64,000 nucleotides of DNA from Phyllostachys edulis (GCA_036346405.1 CM070566.1:51525268-51589267); one strand, 5' to 3'; positions 11,601-23,098 are shown, counted from the stretch's first letter. The notes: generated by a model from the sequence alone, not told the origin. Translations and numbers: made by a program.

Positions 11601-13553
11601 GATTATTAGTCGATCGTAGAAGCACATATGTGATTGGATCGGTAGATGTTGTACGCGACTAGTCCGGTGAAATGGATGTAAGTTGATTTATTACTGAGCT
11701 ATTAAATGTTGGATGTGCTATTAAATTATAAAGATCATTAGGTATCGGTAAGTCAAATAAATCTCGATTGGTGGAAATTTTGGTGTATACGAATGTGATT
11801 TGCTGAGGCAAGACTAGTAGAGCTAGATAATTAGTATTAGCTTAAATAGCATATTGGAGAATGATTGATGGATTTAGTCATGGTCATATGCCCATAAGTC
11901 GGTGGATTTCGTATAATTATTGGATAGGTTGTATAGTTGGAGTATCGTGAGTTCGAGCATCACTCTATAGATTCACTACCTTGATAATGCCTTAGTGAAG
12001 GTTAGTACGGGATTTAGATCAAGGTATGCAAATATGATTGGAGAGTGTTATGCATGTGAGTGGATTCAACACCGGAGAATCGGTTAAGTCAATGATTATG
12101 AGAATATTAGATTTGTCGATAGATGTTTTCCTTTAGGAATTAAATAGAATAGAAAAGAATATACATAGGCCCCTTTTGTCATGACAGAGGCTAGGTTAGC
12201 TTGTATGCAAAAAGTATTAAATTACTTGGAAAAATTCGGAATACAATTATTTGTGCACTGCATATTCTTTTAACTTCAAAAATTCATAACTAATTCATAA
12301 AAACTCTAAATGAGATGAACCAAGTTATTTTGGTCTTATATTAATATTCTCTATCCATCCATATAATCCTTTGCCTCACCATTGCTCTACAAAGTTTGAC
12401 CAAATAATTAAATTCGGTGAACAGTAACAGATTACAATTAAATTGGATTTTTTTTCTTCTGAAAACTGATATTCAAACTGCTATAACTCTCACATACTAA
12501 ATCCAAATAGAATAATTATTTCTCCTAAATTCATCTAAAATCATCATCTAGCTACTGTAGAAAATTCATGTATTTTTGAGCAATTTGATTTTTTCGGCTT
12601 TTCTCGATGTTTATTCGATATCGTCTTTCTTTAGATTCCGAGTTGCCGGAAGTAAGCGAGTACGTAACCGAGAGTGAGCAAGTGAACTCCCTGAAAGGCA
12701 AGCATCATTTGAACTTTCTATTGCATCATATTTGATCCCAGTTTTGTTAAGTTAGTGCAATGATAATTGCTTGCATGCTATTTTTGATAATGTCGCTATT
12801 TTTGTGATGTGTAGATTAGTTATCTCCTAATTCATTGAGGTTATACTTGAATTATTCCAGTACCACATGCTTAAGTTAGAATGGTTGAAATATACTGTTC
12901 GGGTTTGCTTAGCCATGTAAGTCTAGAACCGGTAGTTGATTGTCGGGAATAACCCGACAATTATGGGATAAACACAACTATCATTATATACTTTTGTTTC
13001 AGATCTTCGTATCTGTTTTATGAGTCAAATTTTATCATTTTAAATGAGCTTTTGGTCTGGAAAAGTGATGGTTAGTGATGGTGACTTTGTGCACGAGCTT
13101 GGGTAAGTGTTTGACTTGTTTGGACAATTAAGGACCGAACTTTGGTAACATCTTTGATTCAAGTAAAACTCGTGCTACCACATGCGATGTATGGGCGCTG
13201 CTTGGTTAAGTAAGGGGTTGGTGTTGTTGAGTTGATGACTGGTGGTGTGAGGATGTATATGTGTTCCATCGCATATATGCTTCGTAGGGTGCCGATTGCA
13301 ATCCTATAATGTGCGGGTGAGCACTATTTAAACTTTATTCATTGGGTCGGTGTTCCCAGCACAACTTGCGTGTCCATTTGGTTGGTAGGTGATATAGCCT
13401 ATCCTAAGTGGGTTTACGTCACGCATGGGTGATTCAACTCAATAATATCAACTTGCTGGAAAATACTAAGTCTTGGTTTACCCGGCCGGCATACCATAGG
13501 AAGTATGCTATATTCGGAGGTATCTGGAGGCTTACGGGCTAATCAAGTCGTGT

Positions 13554-13610
13554 GGGTAAAGTAGTACACCCCTGCAAGGTATAAATCTATTCGAATAGCC
13601 GTGTCCACGG
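13554..13610 (+). promoter_or_regulatory. Conserved tandem-palindrome block of LTR A
   Basis: GGGTAAAGTAGTACACC leads to a perfect 12-bp palindrome CTATTCGAATAG (13587-13598). A 12-nt inverted repeat CCGTGTCCACGG (13599-13610) abuts it. The same order and spacing occur in three other giant LTRs in this window. Confidence 0.7.
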
Positions 13611-13944
13611 TTACGGACGACCACTTGAGTTACATGGTTGCTATTGTTAGACTTGGAATTAAAATTGTGGTTATAACTTGGTATTCGTCATGAATGAGAT
13701 GTTCATGCTTGCTGTTGTATCAAAGTGGACAGCCACTTTGTTATTTGTATGATTTATTTGTTATTCAATTTACTACTTATTCACATGCTTTACTTCTACT
13801 TCAAATCTGATTTTGAAATGGCACTTGAAAAACTAGTATGTGTAGGTTGTAAATTGTTGCATCTCTTTTGCAAAACTAAGCCAATATGAGCCATCCTTTG
13901 GAACAACCTCTAGCATAACTAATTTTTATTTGTGTAAGACTTGC

Positions 13945-14044
13945 GAGTACCTTTGTACTCAACCCGATTGCTGCAATTTCAGGTGAGGAAGACTTTGAGC
14001 CCGTTGAGCTCGTTAGTGTCGATTTAGGCGACATTGACGAGTAG
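13945..14044 (+). other. Hairpin plus candidate acidic terminal exon of LTR A
   Basis: GAGTAC-CTTT-GTACTC (13945-13960) forms a 6-bp hairpin. Twenty-two bases later a CAG acceptor-like triplet (ends 13982) is followed by GTGAGG. Read two bases in, the frame gives EEDFEPVELVSVDLGDIDE and a TAG at 14042-14044. The upstream exon is not identified, so splicing is inferred only from the same arrangement in the other LTRs. Confidence 0.5.
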
Positions 14045-14584
14045 TGCTATCATTTAACTCACAGTCGGTTGTCGATGGGTTATGGGGCATACCATGCTGG
14101 ATATTTTGGTTTATTTACTTGCTTCCGCTGTTACTTTATGATCTTATTTGAATTTGGCCGGTTGGCCACTTGTAATAGTTGTAGACTTGAACTATTATGT
14201 TGTATGTCTTTTGACCTATGAATGTATGAATGTTGTGTGGATGTGATCAATGCTTTATGTGAGTTTGGGGCATGTTGGTCACTGATCTTGGGAGCCAACA
14301 TGACCTCATGCTCGTTGTTTGTGGCTTCCCATTTAACTCACTAAGTGTAGTGCTTGGCTTATTGGAGAACCGACAATCATGTAGTGCTCGTAGAGGAGCA
14401 GCGCGCATGATCGTCGGGGCTCTAGTTATCAGTTAAGCCTCTCGCTTAGATGGAGTTAAGTTGGAATCCATTCACTTGAGGTCCAGAGTTATGTCCATAA
14501 GACCATGCTTAGTCTCGGTCTTACGGAGATAACCCGGGGGTCCTCACAAATATATATCTTTATGTTATTTTAAATTTTGCAGTA

Positions 14585-17500
14585 ATAAACGGCTCGAATG
14601 TTGCCGCCACAATTGACAATATTGAGCAGCTTACGGGAAGCAACTTCCCCACTTGGAAAGAAAGAATTCATGTTGTCCTTGGAGTTTTGGACCTTGACTA
14701 TGCGTTAAGGGTGACCGCTCCCGTTCCCCCCACCAACGGTGAGAATAATTATGATGAGAAAAAGAAAACTTACGATGCTAATGCTGAAAAATGGGAGCGG
14801 TCTAACCGTCTGTCACTAATGATCATGAAGACCTCTATCTCAGTTGGGATCAGGGGAGCAATCCCTAATTCCGAAAATGCTAAGGAGTACTTGGCTTCAG
14901 TTGAGGAGAAATTCAAAGGCCCCACTAAAGTTTATGCCAGTACTTTAATCCAGTGGCTCTTATCCGCTAAGTATGACGAGTCCAGCAACATAAGAGAACA
15001 TATCATGATGATGACCGATATGGCTAGAAAGCTTAAGGGCATGGACATGGAGATATCCGATGGTTTCCTAGTCCACTTTATTATGACTTCTCTTCCTTCT
15101 GATTACACTGCATTTAAGATAAATTACAATACTCAGAAAGATAAATGGAGCATGAGCGATTTAATCATCATGTGTGTCCAGGAGGAAGAGAGGATAAAGG
15201 TCGATAAGAAAGATTTTGTGCATCAAGTTGGCAGCCCTAACAAAAGGAAGTTCTCAAGGGACTTCAAATCCAAAAAAAAAGATGCAATTCTCCCCTAATT
15301 CAGATAAGTCAAGGCCTAAGGTGCACAATGCACTTAAGCCCCATGTTGCTCCCGCTGGAGCACCTAATGGGGGTGAATGTCACTTCTGTAAGCAGCTATG
15401 GCATTTCCAAAAGGATTGTATTGGTTTTCTAAAGTGGCTCGCCAAAAGGGGTAATGATACAATAGCGTTCATTGATGAAACTCTTTATGCTGATTTCTCC
15501 CTTAATTCTTGGTGGATTGACTCAGGTGCAACTGTGCACGTTACCAACTCTTTACAGGGATTCCTTATCACGACAACACTAAGAAAGAGGGAGCGAAGTC
15601 TTAGAGTCGCGGATGGAAAAGAAGCTGAAGTGGAATCGGTTGGATTTGTTTCATTAGTTTTAGATAGCGGCTTCATACTTCGTCTTAATAATGTAGTCTA
15701 TGTTTCTTCCATGAGGAGGAATTTGATTTCAGTTTCTTTATTGGACGATGATGGTTTTAAATATAATTTTGGTAACAATAAATGCATTATTACATTTAAC
15801 TCAAATGATGTTGATCTTGCTTTTAGACAAGACAAGCTCTATATGCTTTCCCTTAATGAATCTCCTGTATCTTTGAATGTGTGTGATGCTAAGCGTAAAA
15901 ATAATGATGAGACTTCTTGGCTGTGTAATCGTCATTTAGGCCACATTTCGAAGGGGAGAATGGAGCGTCTCATTAAGAAAGAAATTCTCCACCCATTAGA
16001 TTTCTCTGACTCAGACCACTGCATATTATGGGACCGTGGGGGAGAATATTATGGGAGACATGCCTCTTATGGGCAAATTCCTGGCCCTTTCGCTAAGTTC
16101 CTTCAGGAAAATGGCATTGTTGCCTTGTATTCTACACCAGGTGAACCTCAGTGGAATGGGGTAGCTGAGAGACGCAACCGTACACTTATGGATATGGTAT
16201 GGAGCATGCTTAGCTATTCTAGTTTACCAACTGGTTTGTGGATGGAAGCACTAAAGACAGCTGAACATATCCTTAATCGGGTTCCCAATAAATCAGTGCC
16301 TAAGACACCTTATGAATTATGGATTGGGAGGAAACCAAGTTTGAATATTTAAGAGTGTGGGGTTGTCATGCTAAAGCTAAGATATTTAATCCACATATTG
16401 CGAAATTAAATCCTAAGACAGTAAGTTGCCATTTTATTGGGTACCCTGAAAGATCCAAAGGATATCGATTTTACTGTCCTGATAGGATAACTAAGTTTGT
16501 AGAAACAAGGCACGTTGTGTTCTTAGAGAATGACGAGGACCTGGAGCCCAAGAAAATAGATCTTGAGGAGAAGCGGGTTTATTTTCCTTCACCTCTTATC
16601 CCAAAGACCTTTATTCCTGTGCCTCAGGTGGTTGCACCTCCAGTACAGAATACTGTTGTTACACCCACTGTTGAGGTCTCTGAAATTCCTAATGTCGCAC
16701 CTAATGATGAGCCTCAGCAGCGTCTTGCAATAGCTGATGAACATATTAGAAGATCACAGCGGGAGAGAAGATCTGCCATCCCAAATGATTATGTTGTTTA
16801 TATGAATGAGGATATTAATGATATAGGGAAGGTAGATGATCCCACCTCTTATAAGGAGGCCATGATGAGTGAACATTCTCCTAAGTGGCTTGATGCCATG
16901 AAGGATGAACTAAAGTCTATGAGCACTAATGATGTATGGGACTTAGTAGAAATTCCTGACGGAGTCAAAACAGTAGGCTGTAAATAGGTCTACAAAACCA
17001 AGCGTGACTCTAAGGGAAATGTCGAAAGGTTCAAAGTAAGGCTTGTAGCAAAAGGCTTCTCACAAAGAGAGGGGATTGACTATAAGTACCTTTTCTCCTG
17101 TCTCAACTAAAGATTCATTCAGAATCGTTATGGCACTTGTAGCTCATTATGATTTAGAGCTACATCAGATAGATGTTAAGATGGCATTCCTTAATGGCGA
17201 TTTGCAAGAAAACATTTTCATGGCTCAACCGGAAGGTTTTGTCGTGGAAGGCAAGGAGCATATGGGATGTCGACTTAAGAAATCAATTTATGGCTTAAAG
17301 CAAGCGTCGAGGCAATGGTACCTCAAATTCGATAAGGTCATAAGGAATTTTGGATTTAAGGAAAATGAAGTTGATAACTGCATATATGTTAAGTTCAAGG
17401 GGAGTAAATTCACCATCTTAGTGCTTTATGTGGATGACATCTTATTAGCTAGCAGTGATAAGGATATGCTGTTTGAGACCAAGAGATTTCTTTCATCTAA

Positions 17501-18406
17501 TTTTGATATGAAAGATCTTGGTAATGCCTCTTACGTTCTTGGCATTGAGATTCACCGAGATAGGTCCAAAGGAGTATTAGGTTTATCTCAGAAGGCATAC
17601 ATTGACAGAGTACTAAAGAGATATAATATGCATAAGTGCTCTGGCTCGCCTGCTCCTATTGTTATGGGTGATAAGTTTGAGACATTTCAATGTCCAAGGA
17701 ACCAATATGAAACTGATCAGATGAAATTAGTTCCTTATGCTTCAGCTGTCGGAAGCATTATGTATGCTCAAGTATGCACGCGCCCTGATTTAGCTTTTGT
17801 AACCGGGATGCTTGGCAGATATCAGTCAAATCCAGGACCGGACCACTAGAAGGCCATTAAGAAAGCCTTGCGCTATATGCAAGCTACTAAGCATTTCATG
17901 CTCACATATAAGAATTCTGATAACCTTGAAGTTATTGGTTATTCAGATTCAGATTTTGCGGGATGTGTTGATACTAAGAAATCTACGTCAGGTTATATCT
18001 TCACACTCACTGGGGAGCTATCTCGTGGAAAAGCTTCAAACAAACCCTTACGGCATCTTCAATGATGCAAGCTGAGTTTGTGGTATGTTATGAGGCTACC
18101 AGGCAGGCTGTATGGCTTAAGAACTTTATCCCGGGACTTAGAGTGGTAGACAGCATCTCTAAACCACTCACCTTATACTGCGATAACGAACCCGCAGTCT
18201 TTTATGCGAGTAACAACAAGTTAAGTGATGCTGCCAAACACATTGACATTAAGTAGCATGTTGTGAAAGATAGAATCCAGGATCAAACCATTAGTATCAA
18301 GCATATTAGTACTAAGTCAATGCTTGCGGATCCGCTTACTAAAGGTTTACCACCTAATATCTTTTGTGGTCATGTTGCCGGCATGGGTCTATTGGAAAGC
18401 CTTTGA
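14585..18406 (+). pseudogene. Copia retrotransposon polyprotein, multiply broken
   Basis: Domains are in Copia order. Gag (14585-15298) includes LTGSNFPTWKERIHVVLG. A zinc knuckle CHFCKQLWHFQKDC lies near 15380-15420. Protease shows WWIDSGATVHVTNS (about 15512). The GAG-pre-integrase motif is LCNRHLGHISKGRMERL. Integrase is internally deleted: the first catalytic portion is missing before DRGGEYYGRH (16031), while QWNGVAERRNRTL is kept. RT has MAFLNGDLQ, YGLKQASRQWY and an intact LYVDDILLA. RNase H has SDSDFAGC, and the end is DPLTKGLPPN. Gag shifts frame at the A-run near 15272; other breaks include an in-frame stop at 16985 (expected Trp), a shift near 17090 and a stop at 18254. It cannot make a functional polyprotein. 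Confidence 0.92.
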
Positions 18407-18431
18407 GTTTGGATAAAAGGACCTTAAAGCT

Positions 18432-18680
18432 TGGTTTCGGTCCTATTCACCCAGCGTTACAAAAACTCAGGGGACTCGACAGGCCTTTTAGCTAAGTGGT
18501 TCTAGGCTGCAAAAATCTGAACAGACCGGATCTAATCGAGTGCTGTGGTGAGCGAAGACCGAAGGCCGCCACCGTCACTGCGACACCGCCGTCCTCGCCC
18601 ACGCCACCTCTACGGCTGCCGACCAGGACTGCACCTCTACATCGACAGATCTACAATCTACAATGGCATCTTCGGGTTTG
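18432..18680 (+). mobile_element. 3' LTR fragment of the Copia element
   Basis: 18432-18568 repeats the 5' LTR start at 8243-8379. The copies diverge after CGAAGGCC, where the 3' copy continues into a different GC-rich segment. The element end and TSD were not found, so this LTR is truncated or recombined. Confidence 0.6.
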
Positions 18681-19558
18681 GATATGTAAATCATGATTCC
18701 ACTCTAAGGATTAGGCTAAGTGTTCTTCACTGAGCTAGGATTAATGTTATCTAGATCATGTTTAGCTTTAGATTATGCTCACATCAAAAGGTACCGGAAG
18801 ATATATAGTGCAGTAGTAGGATCGATGAGAAACAGCAGTTGTGGAATAAACTGGCCGAGGCCCGCACATAAGATGGGCTTAATGACCATGTCCATGTGGC
18901 CATGTCACACAGCACGGTAAAGGTACTGTCGAAGCGAGGCACCAGCATTCAGCAATTCAGCGGCTCTCTGTCGCGCGCACAGTATCACACGTTGTGGTTG
19001 TGTATGCGTGCAACAAGGAAAGTTCCAAAATGTTTTTTGTGTCGAAACGCGATCAGAATAATCTTAGAGCACTTGATTACATGGTGAAATGAAACTTTGC
19101 AGATTACGAAGGTTGGTAGCAACCGTCTCCGCTTTCCACGACGGATGGAGCTTACTGTTCTACTTCTGCCAGCAATCAGGAAACTGAGCTGACTGCCCGG
19201 GTACGGACTCGGGTTGTGGCCTGTGGACGTCGTCATCAGCTCATTCCCCTCGTTGCTTAACAGAAGCACACGTCCCCTTTTCGTTTTTCTATTTCTTATT
19301 GCTCCCGATTAATTCCTTGGCGTCCTTTTCGTCTCAAGGGAAAACGAGCTGCTCGGGTTCAGTTTTGGTTTGGAGTGGCGATGTCCTAAGCAGTTCAGTG
19401 CCCTTGGTTATTACTTAACGCAAGCACACAGTATATATTTATTATGGGAAATGCTACTGTGAAGACGTTTGACGCTTTAGAGAAAAATCGGATGGCTCAC
19501 TCTCTACTATACGAAGGCCATTCCTTCCCAGCAACTCCTCACCTTATCACACACTCAC
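18681..19558. other. No gene recognised
   Basis: Mixed-composition intergenic DNA. The ORFs here (for example 18985-19269 minus) have no recognisable motif. No termini or repeats were identified. Confidence 0.3.
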
Positions 19559-19655
19559 AAATACTCTAAGGGCTTGTTTGGACATATTTTACAAAACTAG
19601 ATTTTGTTAAACAAGTTTTAGAGCCTAACGCTTGTCCTATTCCCAAATACTCTAA
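19559..19655. mobile_element. Small MITE remnant with 11-bp direct repeat
   Basis: AAATACTCTAA occurs at 19559-19569 and again at 19645-19655, bracketing a 75-bp segment that begins GGGCTTGTTTGGAC and ends TCCTATTCCC. The direct repeat looks like a target-site duplication; the 9-11 bp size would suit a Mutator-type element. The terminal inverted repeats are weak. Confidence 0.45.
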
Positions 19656-19694
19656 CTCTCCTTTCTCGTCGTTTTCTCGAGTTTCTCTCATCAG

Positions 19695-20382
19695 AACATG
19701 GGCAGAAGCGGTATGCGGTGAACAGCGTCTCCTTCGTCGTCCCCGACATGCCCCTGAAGCTAGTGGACAACTACAACATCGCCAATGTGATCGCCTGGGA
19801 CAGCGACCCGGCGAGGCCTGATGGCGGGGAGCCTCGGTCGGGGACGCCGGTGGTCAAGCTCGACCTGCACGAGTTCATCGAGGTCGTGTTCCAGAACACC
19901 GAGAACGAAATGCAGTCCTGGCATCTTGATGGATATGATTTCTGGGTTGTCGGGTAAGCTACAGATTTTCAGTAATACCTGAAACTTGTCATGCTTCTCT
20001 TTCTCACATAAAGATCGACATGACAAACAATAATTCATCCTTGGATTCAGGTATGGCAATGGCCAGTGGACCGAGAATCAGCGCACGAGCTACAACTTGG
20101 TCGACGCGCAAGCAAGACATACAGCTCAGGTATGGCCTACTGAGTACCATGAGGTTCTTTTGCATCATCCAGTTTCAGAGTAATTCAAGAACCAATTCTG
20201 AACTCTGAACATTGATGAAACTATGAATTCAGGTGTACCCGAATGGATGGTCGGTGATCTTGGTGTCGCTAGACAACCAAGGGATGTGGAACCTGAGGTC
20301 GGCGAACTGGGACCGGCAATATCTTGGCCAGCAGCTGTACCTGAGAGTCTGGACGGAGGGAGTTCGGAGCGGAGAGAGATGA
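19695..20382 (+). pseudogene. SKU5-like multicopper oxidase, 3' fragment (3 exons)
   Basis: Three exons join in frame. Exon 19695-19953 reads QKRYAVNSVSF and continues to SWHLDGYDFWVVG; exon 20051-20129 includes NGQWTENQRTSYNL; exon 20233-20382 includes VYPNGWSVILVSLDNQG and GMWNLRSANWDRQYLGQQ, ending with TGA at 20380. Introns are bounded by GT-AG (19954-20050 and 20130-20232). The phrases HLDGYDFWVVG and NVRSxNWxRQYLGQQ are hallmarks of the plant SKU5/SKS family, ascorbate-oxidase homologues that are extracellular, often GPI-anchored and involved in wall expansion. Only the third cupredoxin domain is present. Upstream exons, signal peptide and the C-terminal extension are missing, and a MITE remnant sits just upstream. 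Confidence 0.8.
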
Positions 20383-20456
20383 CGAAGGATGGGAAAGTAA
20401 GTGAGAGGATAGCGTGAGTTGGTGCAGGTTGGTAAATGGCTCTCGCTAACATTGTG

Positions 20457-20580
20457 CTAGTAAAACTTAGTTTTCAGTTTGTGACAACAAAGAATTCTAT
20501 AGATGCATGCAGAATAACAACCTAAAACTGGTTTTCTTAAAATTCTTAGGAAAACATGTTTAATGAAAACTGAGTACTAG
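20457..20580. mobile_element. Possible MITE with TIRs near CTAGTA
   Basis: The left arm CTAGTAAAACTTAGTTTTCAG and the reverse complement of the right arm (CTAGTACTCAGTTTTCAT) match with a small gap over about 20 bp. No convincing TSD was found. Confidence 0.35.
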
Positions 20581-20658
20581 TCTCCTCCAGAGCCTTCTCG
20601 TGTTGCATCTGGGGCCTCACATTCTCATGTGAGAGGAAGTGTCCTTGAGTTGCGTGAA

Positions 20659-20703
20659 TTTGTTTCATCCTCCACTTCGTGTTTTTGTTTCATCCTCCAC
20701 TTC
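20659..20703 (+). repeat. Short tandem duplication, ~25 bp unit
   Basis: TTTGTTTCATCCTCCACTTC occurs twice in tandem, separated by a few bases. No function is apparent. The flanking DNA (20383-21184) contains no recognised gene. Confidence 0.6.
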
Positions 20704-21192
20704 TTTTTGTTGCGATCCCTTTTAAAAAATGTTGCGGCCAGCAAAAAAAAATATTGCATCCTATTTTTTGATATTTTACGATCCGTTGAAAAAAATATTG
20801 CGACTCAAATTCTCTCAAAATGATTCTTTTGTTTGATGCTATATATGCTGCGCGAGATGTTCGGGAGGAGGTTCGCTCGTGCGAGATGGACGACTGAAGA
20901 AGATCTTCCAAAATCCGACGTTAGAACCTAGTGTACGGCGCTAGCGTTCGGACCATACGTCAGAGCGCTAGTCATGCCCATTTATTATTGCCCCCGTGTC
21001 CTTGCGTGTTTTTAACACGATGCTGTTTGACCCAAAGGTTAGGAAAGGCTGCCAAAAGTCCAAAACCGTAATGCCATTGTTCAGGGCCCTCGGATTTTTG
21101 GAAAAGCGTGGTTATGCACGTCTTAGCACCCCTACAAAATGACATGTCCCGGGGAGGGGGATGTAAGCCGTAATTTCAAAGTGTGTTGTTGC

Positions 21193-21614
21193 CACGGGTG
21201 TCAATCAGATATGAATTATCTGTTTTATTCTATTATCATACTCAATATGATACAAATAAGGTTTAGATTTTTTTTCATCCGATTAACAATTTCTCCTCTA
21301 CTCGTATTCGCATTCGTATATAAAATATGGATACGAATATAATATGGATCAACACTATTCGTATTCGAATTCGATAAAACAATATACATATTTTATCGCA
21401 GTACGGCTAATTAGTTGGATGGGTATTTTTAGTTTAATGTGAATTCATGTATTTTAGGTGAAATATCCGAATCTGACCGAATTGAGTAGGTATTCGATTA
21501 GTATTCGTTACAATATTCAATTCGTATTCGACAATATTCAAATCCATATCTATTCATTTAGTAAATACGAATATAGATATGGAAAGACCACTATTCGATG
21601 CATTGACACCCCTA
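21193..21614. mobile_element. hAT-type MITE (422 bp), 8-bp TSD
   Basis: The ends are CACGGGTGTCAAT and, reverse-complemented, TAGGGGTGTCAAT, flanked by exact 8-bp repeats GTTGTTGC at 21185-21192 and 21615-21622. The interior is rich in 'attcg' and 'gatatg' words and has no coding sequence. An 8-bp TSD and a TAGGGGTG-type end indicate hAT. Confidence 0.8.
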
Positions 21615-21948
21615 GTTGTTGCCAATAGAACAGCTACTACACATACATAAAGTCCGTAGATAATCAATACTAATTCTCTACTGTATCATGAAACCATATT
21701 TAATTGTAACGAAATATGGTACACATCACATACTTGTTATCTTTCTCTCTGATTATATCATTAAAGCGATGCTAAAAGTAGCATTTCTTTGTGCAAACAC
21801 TTAACACTACATCTAAAAGCAGCGGTGGAGCTAGGAATTTGGTGTTGGAGGTGCACCCACAAAGTAACGTTAGGTACCATTAATTCAAACCAGGGAAAAA
21901 AACTACCAGTTAGGTACGATTAGCTCAAGTCATAAGACTCCTCATGAC

Positions 21949-22203
21949 TTGAGCTCAATCGAAGCTACATTCTTATCTCCGAAATCTCTTGTGAGCCTAA
22001 GCATCAGCGGGGAGATAACTGGGCTTCCTGCTTGGATCGGAGAGCTTGATCAACTCTCCAAGATCACTCTACGTGGCACTCGCTTGACAGCTAATGCTCT
22101 ATGCATCCTCAGCAACCTTGCCCGTTTACACTGCCTTCGGCTCCGAGACAAATCATATATGGAAAGCAATATCACCTTCAACAAAGGAGAATTCCAAATT
22201 TAA
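21949..22203 (+). pseudogene. NLR leucine-rich-repeat remnant (copy 1)
   Basis: The frame reads SPKSLVSLSISGEITGLP, then AWIGELDQLSKITLRGTRL and NLARLHCLRLRDKSYMES. It is nearly identical to the LRR of the NLR at 54887-57760 (positions 57290-57515). The NB-ARC and coiled coil are absent. The remnant joins directly at 22200 to sequence that lies about 780 bp further downstream in copy 2, so the NLR 3' end was deleted here. It marks the left edge of duplicated segment copy 1. Confidence 0.85.
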
Positions 22204-23098
22204 CCTCATTTGAGCCGTACTGACGGTTCAACCAGGAATATCGAAACTCGTTAGCCCAATCCATTTCGGATGGTTGTTGCAAGGAAAAATTACGCTATAA
22301 TTCGATTGGCATGACGACAAGGCTTTCCAAAGCAACTGTAAGGTAAAGGTAAGCTCACCACGTTTTAGGTACTCTAGTTTTCGGTTTCAGACGTCTTCTT
22401 TGCTTTAGTGGGCCTAACTCGAGCTTCATGTAAACGTGCTTATGTAAACGGGTAGGCCCGTGGGCCTAGGCAAGCCCTTCATCGCAAGTGGATGGGGAGT
22501 GGCGGAGGCACCTAAGTAAACTATGGGCACACAGAGTGGTATAGATAGCTACTGTCTATAGCAACTTTTTATATCACCTATGGACAGTACTAAAAACAGC
22601 TTATACAATGGTACAGATAGCTGCTGTCTTTTTTCTTGTCTTTATACATCACACAATCTTTATTTTCTTTTATCTATATTAGCTTAAATTCTTCGTAGCA
22701 GATACTATAGACAACTGATGTAAGTCTATTATACATAACCTAATAAAACCTAAGTGAACACCAGATGATCTAGGAGTAAATTTTTGGGGTCTCGAAGAAG
22801 TGACGGGAGGCGAAGGAACAATGGCAAGTGAGCACGCTTTCGTGATGGAAGCGGCGGCGGCGAGTGACGCCGGAAGCCTGGGACGATGAGCAAGTGGGGG
22901 CCACCGGTGGTTCTTTTTAGGCGGGAATGGGCCAGATATCTTTACTCCAAGCCCAGTCAAAATACACTCCGAAGATGGGGACCTACGCGAGATTTTCTTT
23001 TTGTAAGGCGGTGGGCCGGCCAAATGTTGGGCCACGAAAGTTCAACCTTTCCCTAACAATTACCAGTTTACCACTAGACCGACTAACCGTAAAAATAT

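Larger units (their letters stand above)
8942..14548 (+). mobile_element. Giant solo LTR A (5.6 kb), TSD AATAT
   Basis: The termini are TGTAACACCCTG (8942) and GGGGGTCCTCACA (14548), flanked by identical AATAT at 8937-8941 and 14549-14553. It sits in the leader of the Copia element, whose gag resumes right after it. Only one terminus pair is seen and no internal LTR copy, PBS or protein domain, so a solo LTR is the simplest reading. The 5' half holds a GC-rich block (10380-11120) with domain-free ORFs; the 3' third holds the conserved palindrome block, hairpin and acidic exon listed separately. A 5.6-kb LTR is very long; a non-autonomous element with unrecognised ends is the alternative. Confidence 0.8.

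Noticed and set aside
13587..13598. ATTCGAAT as a Pol III B-box or tRNA T-arm remnant
   Set aside because: The rest of a tRNA cloverleaf and an A-box are absent, and LTR D replaces the word with CATGAATTCATG, so palindromy is the better description.
13941..13982. A real ~49-nt intron from GTAAG to CAG in LTR A
   Set aside because: Shorter than functional plant introns usually are. The acceptor is retained as a candidate but the matching donor is unknown.
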